Assembly (NCBI RefSeq): GCF_009870125.1
Contig: NC_046679.1
Span: 6,634,001 to 6,698,000 of the forward strand
Direction of reading: 5' to 3'
DNA: 64,000 bases
Source of the DNA: Drosophila pseudoobscura
Taxonomy: Eukaryota; Arthropoda; Insecta; Diptera; Drosophilidae
Part shown: positions 1 through 11,581 of the stretch, in pieces
How positions within the stretch are numbered: the first letter of the stretch is position 1
Layout: each line of letters begins with the position of its first letter
The notes under the pieces: generated by a model
The model's input: only the letters and a program-made list of their open reading frames with translations
Database searches by the model: none
What the model was told of the DNA's origin: nothing
Made by a program: the position numbers and the translations under genes

Positions 1-1040
1 CCCGGAGGGCCCGCCAGTGCGTGCAGGTGATGCAGCGCCTGTTCCCCCAGGTCCTCGGCGAGATGTACCAGCGCCAGGTGCAGCGCGACGATGCCAAGGA
101 CGACCTGCAGCAGGTGTTCAGTGATCTGGTGAAGGCCTTCGAGCAGCAGCTGCGTGTCGACTGGCTGGACGACAACGATCGACGGGCGGCCAGGGCGCGT
201 CTGGCCCAGTATCACACGCTGCTGCCGGACTACCAGAATCTGGATCTCGCCGAGCTGCAGTTCCAGAAGTCCGACGACTACTGGCACAAGCTGGAGTTGG
301 CCCTGCGCTTCAGGGCCCGCCAGCAGCTGAACGGCCTGCGTGGCAATGACTTTGGCCAGGAGCCCGAGGGCGGCCTGGTGGATGGTTTCGAGGTGCGTGC
401 CGCTCTCGTGGCCCGCCAGCAGGCGGTGCTCGTGGGCTGGGGTCTGCTGCAGGCGCCCTACTACAACTACCACTATCCCAGGGCCCTCAAGTATGCGCAG
501 CTCGGCCAGCGGCTGGCCAGTGCCCTCGTCCAGGCCTTCGATGACGAGGGCTGGAATCGTCATCCGCAGGCCACATCCCCGTGGAACGAGCTGACAATGT
601 CCGGCTATCGGAACGTCACCGAGTGCCAGCGGGCCCAGTACAGCAACTATCTGTACAATCAGCCCGCGGAGTTCCGCAATGCCACGCGCCTCAGGGAGAT
701 CATGGCCGACAGCAGCGGCCTGAATGTGGCCTTCAATGCGTACCTGGCCTGGCTGGAGCAGCAGGACAACAAGCCACGTCCGCTGCTCTACAAGGAGACC
801 CTCCCGGAGCTGAACTTCACCAACACGCAGCTGTTTTTCCTGTACTTTGCCCAGACCCGCTGCTGGGCGAGATCCAACCAGGAGGCCGTGCCCTTCCTCG
901 AGTCCATGCCGCTGATGCAGCACACGGCCGAGCGCTGGGATGTCAATGGGCCGCTGAGCAATTCCGTGGAGTTTGGACGCGAGTTTGGGTGTGCTCTGGG
1001 CACCCAGATGAACAGCGGGGACAAGTGTTTGGTTTACTGA
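1..1040 (+). CDS. neprilysin-like M13 family protein, 3' part, catalytically inactive
   Basis: The reading frame is open from the window edge (codons from position 3), so the start lies outside; about 346 C-terminal residues are visible. The layout is that of M13 (neprilysin/ECE) metallopeptidases: a helical part, then LQAPYYNYHYP where active members have the ILQPPFY-type strand, then the zinc helix, an NVTECQ segment, and a short C-terminal cysteine tail (ending CLVY; active enzymes end CxxW). At the zinc helix, where active enzymes read HExxH followed by GFDD, this protein reads SALVQ followed by AFDD, so both histidines and the glutamate are gone. The downstream ExxxD motif (EIMAD) is kept. 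It is therefore an inactive neprilysin-like protein, a class known to be abundant in Drosophila. A polyadenylation signal AATAAA at 1463-1468 could end the transcript. Which fly Nepl gene this is I cannot say. Confidence 0.85.
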   Translation, partial: RRARQCVQVMQRLFPQVLGEMYQRQVQRDDAKDDLQQVFSDLVKAFEQQLRVDWLDDNDRRAARARLAQYHTLLPDYQNLDLAELQFQKSDDYWHKLELALRFRARQQLNGLRGNDFGQEPEGGLVDGFEVRAALVARQQAVLVGWGLLQAPYYNYHYPRALKYAQLGQRLASALVQAFDDEGWNRHPQATSPWNELTMSGYRNVTECQRAQYSNYLYNQPAEFRNATRLREIMADSSGLNVAFNAYLAWLEQQDNKPRPLLYKETLPELNFTNTQLFFLYFAQTRCWARSNQEAVPFLESMPLMQHTAERWDVNGPLSNSVEFGREFGCALGTQMNSGDKCLVY

Positions 1041-4000
1041 GAGATGACGAGGCGTTAAAGTGGAGTCCGAGGTGCCTCGAAGGTTGCATTGCAGCACACA
1101 ACAGATTTCTATAAATAATCCCCCAATCGTCAGTCAGGAACGTGCACGATGAGGGCTTTTCTCTGTATGGCTTTCTGTGTCAATCGAAGCACTTGAGCGT
1201 GGAGACGACACCCGCCCGACCGCCCGGCCGCCAGACGAGACGTGGCCTGGACACAGCCACTCGAGCACGCAGCATGCGGCATGTAAGCGATAGGCCCTCG
1301 GCTGAGTATCACTCGGTTCGACCCTGAACCATTCGATCGATCAATATGTGTGGGGGCGATGCATGCCCCATGCCGCACGCATTTCCGCTTAATTTAAGAC
1401 GAGGCTTACCTGCAACGACACAAGAAATTTTCATAGCAAATAAGTATAAATTTTGTATAAGAAATAAATAAATATAAATATAGAATATAGAATATAAACG
1501 ACTAGAAGATACCCTTTATACAAGGAGGAGAATGACTAAAAATTCAGACAAAGAAAAGTTTCCTCATTCACGGAATCTGCCATTGGAATGATACATACGA
1601 CGTTCATGGTGACTGGCAAATTTCATTAAAAAAAAGATAATTAAAATTTAAAAATAATACAAGATCAATTTTTGTTTCCTTTCAAAAACGTTTCACATCT
1701 TCTGGTTGTATTTTTTTCCCATAATATTTGAATATTTCCCTTCTAAACACATAAATATTTTAATTTAAGCCCAAAATGTTTCTTGCAGCCTTTTAAACAA
1801 ACGGTAAACATTATTTAAACTTGTGCCTATTCAACGAGGGAAGACACTTTTTAGACTTTTACCACTAACAGTATATTATATATAGTATATACTGTATGGT
1901 AAGTGAATATATATATATATACTGTATGGTTAGTGCTTTTACTATTAATCGATATTTTTTGGTATTTTATCGTAAAACTTGAGCTGATTCGTTCGTGGCG
2001 AATGGTCACTACTGGTGGCATTTGCAAGGAAAATTACCGTTTGCTGATGGAAGGAACATTTTTACAGGTAATTAATTTGCAGTAGTGGAGCGAGGGGTCT
2101 AAAAATGATCCCAAATCGATCAATTTTATTAAATTTATATAGACAATATTTATATATTTATAAGAAAGCAAAAGGAGACATATATTCATATGAAATCACA
2201 TTTTCTTAAATTAAATTTTCAGAATCTTAGTTTTTTTGTTATTTTTGATACATAACTGTACATTGTATAAGGGCACTAAGCAAGCTTATTAAAAAAAAAA
2301 TAATAATAATAATACTGTATATAATATCGAAATTATGAAAATTCAATCTAAAAAAAAAAACAATGAAATAATTTTTGGAAAATATACAAAAAAAAATATA
2401 GTTTATATTATTTTTTTTTGCTGTTAATTTTATTAAAATTAAGATTTATGAAAATTATGAATTATGAAAATTCAAAAATTTCAGTTAAAAAAAAAATACA
2501 CTAAAAATATTTTTTATTATTATTTTTATTTTCATCGGATATTATTATAGTTAGGATTGTATTTTATATTTTTGATTATACAAAAAATAATATTACTGAT
2601 ACAAATTATGTTTTTCAATGACAAAAAAAAAGGAAAAATAATTCTCCTACGGTCTCTGAAATCCAGGCGCTCCTACAGAAAAACACAAAGAATTTATAGA
2701 GGGTATTCCCTAATCACGTTACATACACTTCCACTCACAGGGCATACCCATTTCGATTCAAAGGGTATACAAAATGTGCGCAAAATGTGAGACCGAATCT
2801 CGCAGTCAAGCCCCTCCTCCTCCGGCATTGATTGCAAATGGAACGGAAGTGCCAGACCCCCCATCCCCCCCCGCACACACACCACCCAGGGCCACTGTAA
2901 AATTATTGTTTTAAACGCCGGCTTGATCATCAATTACAGTGGGGCCTCTGTATAAAGACAACGGATAATCACTTGGGATGAAAAACAGCTCGTTAATGAA
3001 GGCGTTTTTCAGGGGGGAAGGGAAGTCAGTTTTATAATCACTTAAGAGAGACACCATCAAAAAGAGAAATATTTTGCATAAATTATAAGCAAACCAGAGA
3101 AAAAGATGCCAAGTGCCGCCTGTGGTCCATCATTTGGAGACGGCTCCCACACAGACACACACAATAAATGCTGGAGGAGGTGCTTGGGGCACTAAAATGA
3201 TGCGGAATTCCAGGCAAACTCTTTCCCTCTCTCTCTCTGTGTCTCCTCTTTGGACCTTTTAACTATCACGCTTCCCCCATAATTACCAGACTCCCCGCCC
3301 GACTCCGACTGCCACACCAACAACAGGGTCTTCAAATCGATGTCGTGGCAAAGTCGTTGGACTTTTGTAGAGGAAACTAATCAGCAAAAGAGAGTAAGAG
3401 AGAAACGGAAGCTACAAAGAAGAAAGTCAATAACCATTCATTAAAAGATAATCCACAAAACGCTTAAACGACTGGCAGTGGAAAAGCAGAAGACACCCAC
3501 GTAAGCGGATTCCCGTAAGTCCTGGAAAGAGGCTTAAAGAAGGTATCTATATATCCCATGTATATATATTTCTAGAAACAAGACAGCCAGAAATAAACTC
3601 CACTGCACGAAACGAATTGATTAATCAACTTAACAAAGTCCCCAATAAATCAGACTGTAGGCGAGGGCATCCGAAGACAGATCTGGATCCCCAGACCCCG
3701 AAGACCCTACAGGCAAATGACCCAGTTTTCTATCTATCTATTTGTCTGTTTGTCTGCCTGTCTTTGAAGAGATACAGATAGAGAACTGCGGCTACCCCTT
3801 GGGGTATACATTTGTAACCCAAATTCGAAAATGTCTTTACAAAGTGCTTCTACACACACATGTCGAGCAGCATTCCGAAACAAAATTGATCTTAAAGATG
3901 GTCCATTCTTTCTCTCTCCATCGATGAATGGCTAGCAGGTGTGTTGCATGCAACTAATGAGGAAATTCCTCTGTGAGGGGGGGGATGGCTCATATATCAT

Positions 4001-7000
4001 ATCAAATCTCTGGGCAAACAAAAACACAGACTTTTGTAACTCAAAACTGTTTACACTCCCCACAACAGAACCCAAGAAAAGAGCTTCAGTTAAAGTACAC
4101 TCGACACATATTGCCTCTGACTCTGCCCCTGCCCCTGCCTCTGCCTCTCAGAGACTCTTTCTGTTGTGTGGGCGCTGCCTCTCGGGTACTGTCATATATG
4201 GCCTCCATTTATCCGCCGGTTTATAAATACTTTACATACGGCTTTGGCAAGCCATAAAGTAATGAAATATTTTTTTGATTTTTTTCTCATTCAATTGAAT
4301 TTCTGTGGGCTCTGACTCAAAGGTGCGCCCCATATATGTACGGGCACATTCATTTATTGAATGGATCTGAAAAGAGCAATCAAAATAATTTGTTGGAGTG
4401 GGGATAGTTCTTCCAGACAGAAACTGCAGTTTTCGCTATAGTTTTTGGGGTTGCAGCAAGTGCCACCCTCTACTGCTTCCGACAGCTGGCAGAATAGTAT
4501 CTGGAAATCCGCCATAGAGGGGGGGGATACGTGTCAAGGAAACAGCTGAGAGGCGGAAAGAGAGCAACGGTTCTTGCTCTCACAGAAATCGATTTTTCCC
4601 CCCAAAACCAATAAGAAACCAATCTGGTGGATACATTTAAGTGGCTGAAAATACACCTTACCTGAATAAATGATATACAATATGTATTACGGATGAGTCT
4701 CCAAAATTAATCCGTAACCAAAGTATTCCCTAGCCGTATTCGTGTGTAAACTTTTTATGGACTTTGCTGATAATTCTTTATGCTTGGAAGAACAGAACAG
4801 ATAAAATGTAAAGCACTTGTTGTAAACCACATGGATTTTTCACATAAAAATCATTTCGAAATGCACTTCTTACGCACCAAATGGAAACGCAATACACACC
4901 ATCGACAGAGAGAGAGAGGGAGAGGGACAGAGAGAGAGAGAGAGAGTCCCATTGGGGTTCGGGGTTGGGCGGTTGGAAGGGTGAATGGCTGGACGATTGG
5001 GTGTGGTGAATTTTCTCGAAAAGCGCGGCCTGCTTCTATCGATTTGGCAATTAGATGCGTGAAAAGTGCACAACACAAACACAACCACAAATTGTAAATT
5101 AAATCATAAGCCACAAACGATTTACGCACTTGATACACCAAAGAATTCTGGTAGATATATTTCCAGTACGGATATACACACACGATAAGGCCAGGCACGA
5201 CCACACGAGCGAGCGAGCGAGCGAGCAACGAGAAACCACGTCCGACCGTCTATGTGTGGCGCTGCTGTGTAACTCTTGTGTGGGGCGCCGCTCTTGGGCC
5301 ACTCACTCACTCCGCCTGCTATGCTGGCGCTGCCAGAGCATTGGCAGAGGCAGCGGCAGCGGCAGAGGCAGCAGCAGAGACTGCGCAGCCAGTGGGAGAA
5401 CCGTCTTCCAGGCGCATGAATTGACCAACATAAATCACACAAAAAAATACAAAAACAAGTCTTTGGACAACGGGAATACCCTAACATTTGAAAAGTAGGG
5501 AATCGCTTTAAATCAGGGGTAGCACAAGGCATATAAATTATCTACAATATTTACATAATACTTTTACCCAAGCTGAAATTTTCTTACTCAAATACGCATA
5601 CCCTCGAAAAGAGTTACTTCCTTCCTCTGTCGCATAGTGCACGCTTAAGCCCTTAACACCCATTGAGTGTAGAGTAGAGTGAGAGAACGGGAGAGCGGTA
5701 GATCGGGAGAGCGCGAGTCTGCGTTTGCAAAGAGAGTGCAAATGCAGTGCCGATGGCAACGACGAACGGCATGACACACACAGCCCTAGTTATGGCTGCG
5801 TCTGTGTGTTTGTGTGTGTGCGTGCTGCTGATAAGCGAATCGTGGGCTCTCCGATCAATTACCAGAAAAACACAAGGAAACACACACACAACACAAAAAG
5901 AAAATAAAAACCGATCGGTCACGCATGCGCCCTCCGCCCCGCCCGCCAACGGCCTGTAGGAAACTGGTTTCGGGGGGATTTGACATTTTAAAGACGCTGC
6001 TTCCCCTCCCCCTCCTCCGTCGCCGCCACGGCACAACGCATTCTATGCAGATTAGTTAGTTTTGTAATCAAATCGACCGCAAGCTAAATGGCATGCAATT
6101 TTCCAATGACAGGCCGCTAGAACCCGTTGTTCCGAGGTTAATGACACGATCTTAATGGCCAGCCATTACGTATGCATTTCCAGCTCAAACCGATCTATTA
6201 CCCAAGCTAGTAAGAGATAATGATATGGGGATCATGTACGTCTAGATAAGGCAACTGCTGCTGAGTGCAATGCGCAGCTAAATGGATTTTCATGGCAGGG
6301 CATTTATTATCACTCGAAAGAAAGTGTGGACAATCCGCACTAACAAGCCCCCAAAAAGTGAAAACTTTTTCGGGGAAATTATAAAATTTCTCAGCTCTCC
6401 AAAACGGTAGCGGTCCAACCCTAGCGTTTAGAGAACTCACCACAGCAGTGACTTTCCAGGGCGCAGGCGCTCTATGCGCTCCAGGAAGTCCCCGTGAGAG
6501 AGAGAGAGCAAGCCAGAGTTGAATGAAAAATATGTGTTACAGGCCGAAGGTAAAAGGTAACCAAGAATCTACATAAACGTAGAGTTTGCAGAGTTTTGAT
6601 GAATCATTTGGTTAGGTTAGGCCTGCCTGCCATTAGGGGGTGGTGGTGGCTGGGGGTTTAGTCACTGCCCAACGAAATACATAATTGATTCGGGACCAGA
6701 CTGCGTGACTGCGCCTCCAAATGGCAGTAAACAGTAGAACTTTCATTGGGCCGAGTCGAAATATAACCAATCAACCTATAAGAAGAATTAATGACCAAAT
6801 TTTGTTGTTGGCCAACTTCCGGCATTACACGAAAGAAGAAACCCGAAAGAAGAACCCCATTCAAGGCAATCAAATGCAGGCGGTACTTCTTTCGTGCCAT
6901 TGAAATGCAAATTACTACGGAGGGAAGGGGGGGCAGCACGCCCTGATAGATAGGAGGGCCCCCGAGCAATCCCATCGATACGTTTGAACGGGCAGCGATG

Positions 7001-8188
7001 GCACCCAAAGATTTACAAACGTGTGATTTCATCGAAAGCTTAATTATGATGCGATTTCCATAAACAAAGCGACAAAGCTTTATTTTTTTTGTCAGTGCCA
7101 AGCTCGAATTATCGCGTATGTTTTTTTTGTATTTCGATATGGGGTCTGGTCTGAAACGAGTTTGAGGAAAAGACAAAACAACACACAGAGAGAGCGAGAG
7201 ATTTCTTAGTCACTCGAAAAAACAGACCCGACCATATGCCAGAGCTAGAGGATAGAACTCCAAAGGCGCACCTCGCGCCGAGGCATTGGCGATGCGATAA
7301 TTATCAAGTTAATTACTCGACGCTAATTAGTCGGCAGCGCGTGAGAGGCTGGCAGAGGTGGCCCACGGTGACCCTAGGTCGCGGCTGAAATTAAAACCAT
7401 TTGCTAGCTGCTGAAAACGAAAGGTAAAATCCAAAAGATAACAGACCCGTGAGCAATGAATGATAAAGACAAATGGCATGCCGAAGCGCATGGGGGCATG
7501 GGAAAGACAATATCCAATTGGTACGGAAACTGGAGCTCGAAAGCAAGCCGAAGAGGAGAGCAAAAGCAGCAGCAGCAGCAGCAGCAATGGCAACAGCAAA
7601 TCAACTTAATGACGACAGGCTGGCAACTTTTCAAACGGTTTTATCTGGTGAGATCGTGAGATGGAAGTGGAGCCGCCGTACCCTACTCTGAAAGTGGAAA
7701 TGAATTTAAGTTTGGTTTTATAATCAAACCCAATAAAACCAAATAACAACGGTGGTGGTTGGAGGGGAGGGGGGACCCAGCCACACTTGCATGTAGGAAA
7801 AAATCGATGAGTGCTCAATTAACTGTTATTTGCACACACATACACACAAACGCACCTACGTGTAGCACGCCCACACAAACATACTCTTGCAAAAACACCC
7901 ATACATGCCTAAATGCAGATGAAGTTACCTTTTTCTTTTGAATATTTTTGTTGTTTTTGTTTTATTGGGCAATCTGATCCTCAAAAAACAATGGTGGTGG
8001 TGTTGCAGCTGGTTCCGCCTGCGCCTCCAAGTGGATTGGCAAATACTGCCACTCCCACACTCCAATTGGCACTTGCAGTTTTTTTTTAGGGCGCGTTAGG
8101 GCTCACACACACACACACCTTTTTCGTTGCCAAAATTACTGTCCCCCCGTTTCGCGAGTGTGTGGACCACCACTGTTTAATAATTTAC
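1041..8188. other. 7 kb non-coding stretch, probable intron and regulatory DNA
   Basis: No open frame here has coding character. Contents: the 3' UTR of the neprilysin-like gene (to about 1.48 kb); very AT-rich DNA at 1.4-2.7 kb with a duplicated ATATACTGTATGGT motif near 1890 and 1920; (GA)n runs near 3.22 kb, 4905-4950, 6500 and 7185; a GAGC run at 5208-5226; (CA)n near 5790-5890 and 7835-7890; a CAG/CAA run near 7565-7595. GAGA-type runs are typical of large regulated introns and GAF/Polycomb-bound DNA in flies. Because a leftward promoter lies at about 8.5 kb, I infer that much of this is the first intron of a minus-strand gene extending beyond the left edge. No exon of that gene could be identified. 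Confidence 0.5.
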
Positions 8189-8490
8189 TTTTTGCATTTA
8201 TTAACAGTTATGTCAAGCTTTTTTTGTTGTTGGCAGCGCGGCGTCTTCGATGCGTCGTCGCTGCTGATTTTTGTTGTTGCAAAATTTTCGTGTAAATTAT
8301 GTACAATGGGGGTGGATTGTTGCAAGGTGGTCGAATTCACTCGCGTTCGTTGGGTTTTACGTGGTTTCGAATGCACTATGTGCCGCACGCATAATTTGCC
8401 CAATGGCAAATCGTCGATTTCGTTAGTAATTTGGCTAATTAATTCTTTTAACACGGAGAAAACTTTCGGTTGATTTTTTTGTTAATATTA
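8189..8490 (-). other. possible non-coding first exon of a leftward gene
   Basis: Directly downstream (leftward) of the minus-strand promoter at 8496-8561 lies about 300 nt rich in CAACAA and CAGCAG triplets, the usual look of a Drosophila 5' UTR. A plausible donor, AAAAAGTAAATT on the minus strand, ends it at 8189. An open frame of under 90 codons inside it matches nothing I know and is probably not used. Inferred from position only. Confidence 0.3.
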
Positions 8491-8495
8491 GGGAT

Positions 8496-8561
8496 CAGTG
8501 TGACCGCGGATTTGTCGTCAAGACATACCGTCCGACCCTCAGAAAAATACCAAAAAATACC
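8496..8561 (-). promoter_or_regulatory. leftward core promoter: Ohler Motif 1 plus Motif 6 array
   Basis: On the minus strand, 8506-8496 reads CGGTCACACTG, a full match to Motif 1 (YGGTCACACTR, bound by M1BP). 8561-8525 reads two GGTATTTTT-type Motif 6 copies (KTYRGTATWTTT) followed by CTGAGGGTCGGACGGTAT. Motif 1 and Motif 6 together are a classic Drosophila housekeeping core promoter. The orientation points away from rumi, whose own start is 260 bp to the right. Confidence 0.65.
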
Positions 8562-8770
8562 ATCTTATTTAAAAAGTATGCCGTAAATATACTGACGAAC
8601 TCAAGTTTTATTATACATATATATATACATAGCTATCTAGACATAATTATTAACGAAAAATATTAACTTCAATTGGTGCAAACTTGGTGGAATGGTCTAA
8701 CGAAAAACTGGTGAATATTTGGTTTGTATGGTAAGGTATTGTGAAAGCAGTGTTGCATTTCTGAACAAAT

Positions 8771-8775
8771 CGATA
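8771..8775 (+). promoter_or_regulatory. CGATA (DRE/BEAF-type) site upstream of rumi
   Basis: AAATCGATAAGC lies 43 bp upstream of the rumi start codon. CGATA inside ATCGATA matches the DRE core bound by DREF and BEAF-32, which marks broadly expressed fly genes. Confidence 0.45.
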
Positions 8776-8817
8776 AGCGCCGCCGCAATATAAACAAAGA
8801 AATTGTTGTTTATTGAA

Positions 8818-10115
8818 ATGCTTATAAATGTTGTATTAATTATATTGTTAGTGGGCTTGAACGGAAAAGCCAGTGGACAAAATCAAGGACTATGCAGCCC
8901 AGATGAAAATGCATCCTGCGCCGACAGCAGTGATACTCAGGATGAATGTAAGCCACTTGTTGCCGGCTCATTTAAACATTTAAATATATGTTTGTATGTA
9001 TTTCCTTACTTTTAGTTAGCTTCAATATTCTACGAAAGATAAAGAAGGCCTTGGCCAGCTATCAGCCGTGCAGCAGCGATGCCAATGATGCCAACTGCTC
9101 TTGCCACGCGGCGGTTATCAAGAGCGACCTGGCTCCCTACAAGGCAACAGGTGTCAGCCGCCAAATGATCGAGAGCTCCGCCAGGTACGGCACACGATAC
9201 AAAATATATGAGAAGCGGCTGTATCGCGAGGAGAACTGCATGTTCCCAGCTCGCTGCCAAGGCATCGAACACTTTTTGTTGCCGCTGGTGGCCACGCTGC
9301 CCGACATGGATCTGGTGATCAATACGCGCGACTATCCCCAGATAAATATGGCCTGGGGCAATGGCGCACAGGGACCAATTCTCTCCTTCTCTAAGACGAA
9401 GGACCATCGTGATATCATGTATCCCGCGTGGACCTTTTGGGCAGGCGGCCCGGCCACCAAACTCCATCCCCGCGGCATTGGGCGGTGGGATCTGATGCGG
9501 GAAAAGCTGGAGAAACGGGCGGCAGCCATACCCTGGTCGCAGAAGCGCGAGCTTGGCTTCTTTCGCGGTTCCCGCACTTCAGACGAGCGTGATTCGTTGA
9601 TCCTGCTGTCGCGGCGCAATCCCGAGCTGGTGGAAGCGCAGTACACAAAGAATCAGGGCTGGAAGTCACCCAAGGACACGCTGGATGCCCCGCCCGCCGG
9701 CGAGGTGTCCTTCGAGGATCACTGCAAGTACAAGTATCTCTTCAATTTCCGTGGCGTGGCGGCCAGCTTTCGGCTGAAGCACTTGTTCCTGTGCCAGTCG
9801 CTGGTCTTCCACGTGGGCGACGAATGGCAGGAGTTCTTCTATGACCAGCTCAAGCCCTGGGTGCACTATGTGCCCCTCAAGAATTACCCCAGCCAGCAGG
9901 AGTACGAGGAACTGCTCACGTTCTTCAGGAAAAACGATGCACTAGCCCAGGAGATAGCACAACGTGGCCGGGACTTTATCTGGCAGCATCTGCGCATGAA
10001 GGACATCAAGTGCTACTGGCGAAGGCTGCTCAAGAGCTACGTGAAGCTCCTTACCTACGAAGTGCGGCCAGAGGATCAGCTTATACACATTCAACCAGCC
10101 AAGGACGAGCTGTAG
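8818..10115 (+). CDS. rumi: rumi, protein O-glucosyltransferase (CAP10/GT90), ER resident
   Basis: Exons 8818-8947 and 9016-10115 (phase 1 intron of 68 nt) encode 409 residues, about the length I recall for D. melanogaster Rumi. The start at 8818 gives a hydrophobic signal peptide ([13 protein letters not shown]). Conserved cysteines and the CAP10 domain follow; INTRDYPQI near residue 150 holds the catalytic aspartate of the POGLUT1 family, and GFFRGSRTS matches the nucleotide-sugar part. The protein ends in KDEL, the ER retrieval signal. Rumi adds O-glucose to EGF repeats bearing the CxSxPC motif, including Notch, and is needed for Notch signalling in flies. A paralog follows 102 bp downstream on the same strand. 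The first intron lies in the same place and phase in both copies, which shows a tandem duplication. Confidence 0.95.
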
Positions 10116-10217
10116 TTTCGTAATCAAATGAGATTCTTAGGGCTTAGGGCTCTACATGTCGAATATATTTATGTTTTAAGAAATTCTCTTTCGAAAAGTC
10201 ATTTCAAAATTGTGTAA

Positions 10218-11533
10218 ATGGGAGCTCTGGCTCTTCCCCTCGCCCTCCTGCTGCTGTGCGCGTTTCAGGTCTGCTCCGCATCTGAAGGCAAATGCTGTGC
10301 CAACCATGTGGCGCCATGGAACTGTAAGCCACTGATCGCCGATGAATGACGAACTACTGACTCCCACTTATGTTTCCAGTCAGCTTAGACTTTGTTCCGC
10401 ACATACTGCATGCCCTGGAGCAGTACCGGCCATGCAGCAGCCAGCCAAGCGATCCAGACTGTGAATGCCATGCGCTGACCATCCGAAGGGACTTGGGGCC
10501 ATATGCGGAAGCTGGGATAACGCGCGCTATGATTTCACAGTCACGACGTTTGGGGGTTGTGTACAAAGTTATTGATGGACGTATCTATCGCCAGCCGGAG
10601 GTCCCGCATCCGAAACGCTGTGCCGATGTCGAGGACATGCTGCTGGGCATCGCCGTAGAGCTGCCGAACGTAGAGTTTATCCTGAATGTATGCGACTGGC
10701 CGCAGGTGCCATTTTTGTCGGGTTTCACGGGACCCGTCTTCTCGCACTCGGTCTCCCATCAGCATCTGGATATTATGTGTCCCGCCTGGTCCTTTTCGAG
10801 TGTCTCGGGTCCGCCATTGCAGAGATTTCCCCATGGCATCGGTCAGTGGGGCCACATGCGCCGGCACATGGCAGCGGCGGCAGCACAAGTTTCCTGGGAG
10901 CACAAGCAGCCCATCGGTTTCTTTCGCGGCACGCGTTCGTCCACCGAACGCGATACTCTTGTGCGGTTGTCAGGGCGATCCCCCGACCTGGTCGATGCCC
11001 AATACACGTCAAATGTGGGCGCTGAAACAGTCGACGAGGTGCCGTTCTCCGGCCACTGCCAATACAAATATTTGTTCAACTTTGGCGGCATCACCGCCAG
11101 CTTTCGGCTGCGCCACATTTTGCTCTGCAAATCGCTTGTTCTCCATGTGGGCGACCAGTGGCAGGAGTTTTTCTATTCCTCGCTAAAGCCATGGGTGCAC
11201 TACGTCCCTGTGCCCAGTAATGCCACAGTGGAGAGCTTGGAGCAGCTGCTTGTGGACCTGCGCCTGCACGACGACCTGGCAGAAGAAATAGCCGAGCGGG
11301 GATTTCAGTTTGTGTGGCAACATTTGCGCCTGCAGGATGTCCAGTGCTATTGGCGCAACCTGCTGCAGGAATATGCCAAGCTGCTGAAATATCGAGTGGA
11401 GCAGGAGCCGGGGTTCATCGAAGTGCGAAAGCAGACGAAAGCTCTGCAAAAATTTGAATTTCCCGGTCTGTGCCAGTGTGACCCTCTCTTGTCTGGTCAA
11501 TTGTTACGTCACGAGCAAACAGCTGTTTCTTGA
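10218..11533 (+). CDS. rumi paralog, CAP10 O-glycosyltransferase without KDEL
   Basis: Exons 10218-10323 and 10380-11533 encode 419 residues. A signal peptide (ALPLALLLLCAFQVCSA) precedes a CAP10 domain that aligns along its whole length with Rumi: FSLDFVPHI versus FSFNILRKI at the same exon boundary, LNVCDWPQV at the catalytic aspartate position, GFFRGTRSS, and CQYKYLFNFGG. The aspartate is kept, so activity is possible. The C-terminus carries an extra tail ending EQTAVS and has no KDEL, so ER retention must differ (secreted, Golgi-passing or held by a partner). The start codon is only 102 bp after the rumi stop, with no AATAAA between, and the stop is 48 bp before the next start. I recall a rumi-like neighbour in D. 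melanogaster but am not sure of its name. Confidence 0.9.
11474..11527. promoter_or_regulatory. core promoter elements inside the rumi-paralog coding end, for the GTPase gene
   Basis: 11474-11484 reads CAGTGTGACCC, a 10 of 11 match to reversed Motif 1. 11518-11527 reads AACAGCTGTT, an exact match to the Ohler E-box Motif 5 (AWCAGCTGWT). Both lie in the last 60 coding bases of the rumi paralog, and the next gene starts at 11582. I infer that the promoter of the mitochondrial GTPase gene is embedded in the upstream coding sequence. Confidence 0.5.
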
Positions 11534-11581
11534 GATTGCCTCGATTTTCTGCGTTTTCCGAGCTTCGCGCGGGTTCCTATC

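Noticed and set aside
2938-3005. Second pogo-like start (CAGTGGGGCCTCTGTATAAA)
   Set aside because: No inverted partner or transposase frame found; chance similarity is as likely.
4851-5532. Several overlapping frames of 100-136 codons around the GAGA and GAGC runs
   Set aside because: They are made of simple-sequence translation (Ser/Leu, Arg/Glu or Cys runs) and have no homology that I recognise.
8185-8454. Minus-strand frame of 89 codons beside the leftward promoter
   Set aside because: It would sit in the presumed 5' UTR, lacks a good ATG, and has no recognisable similarity.
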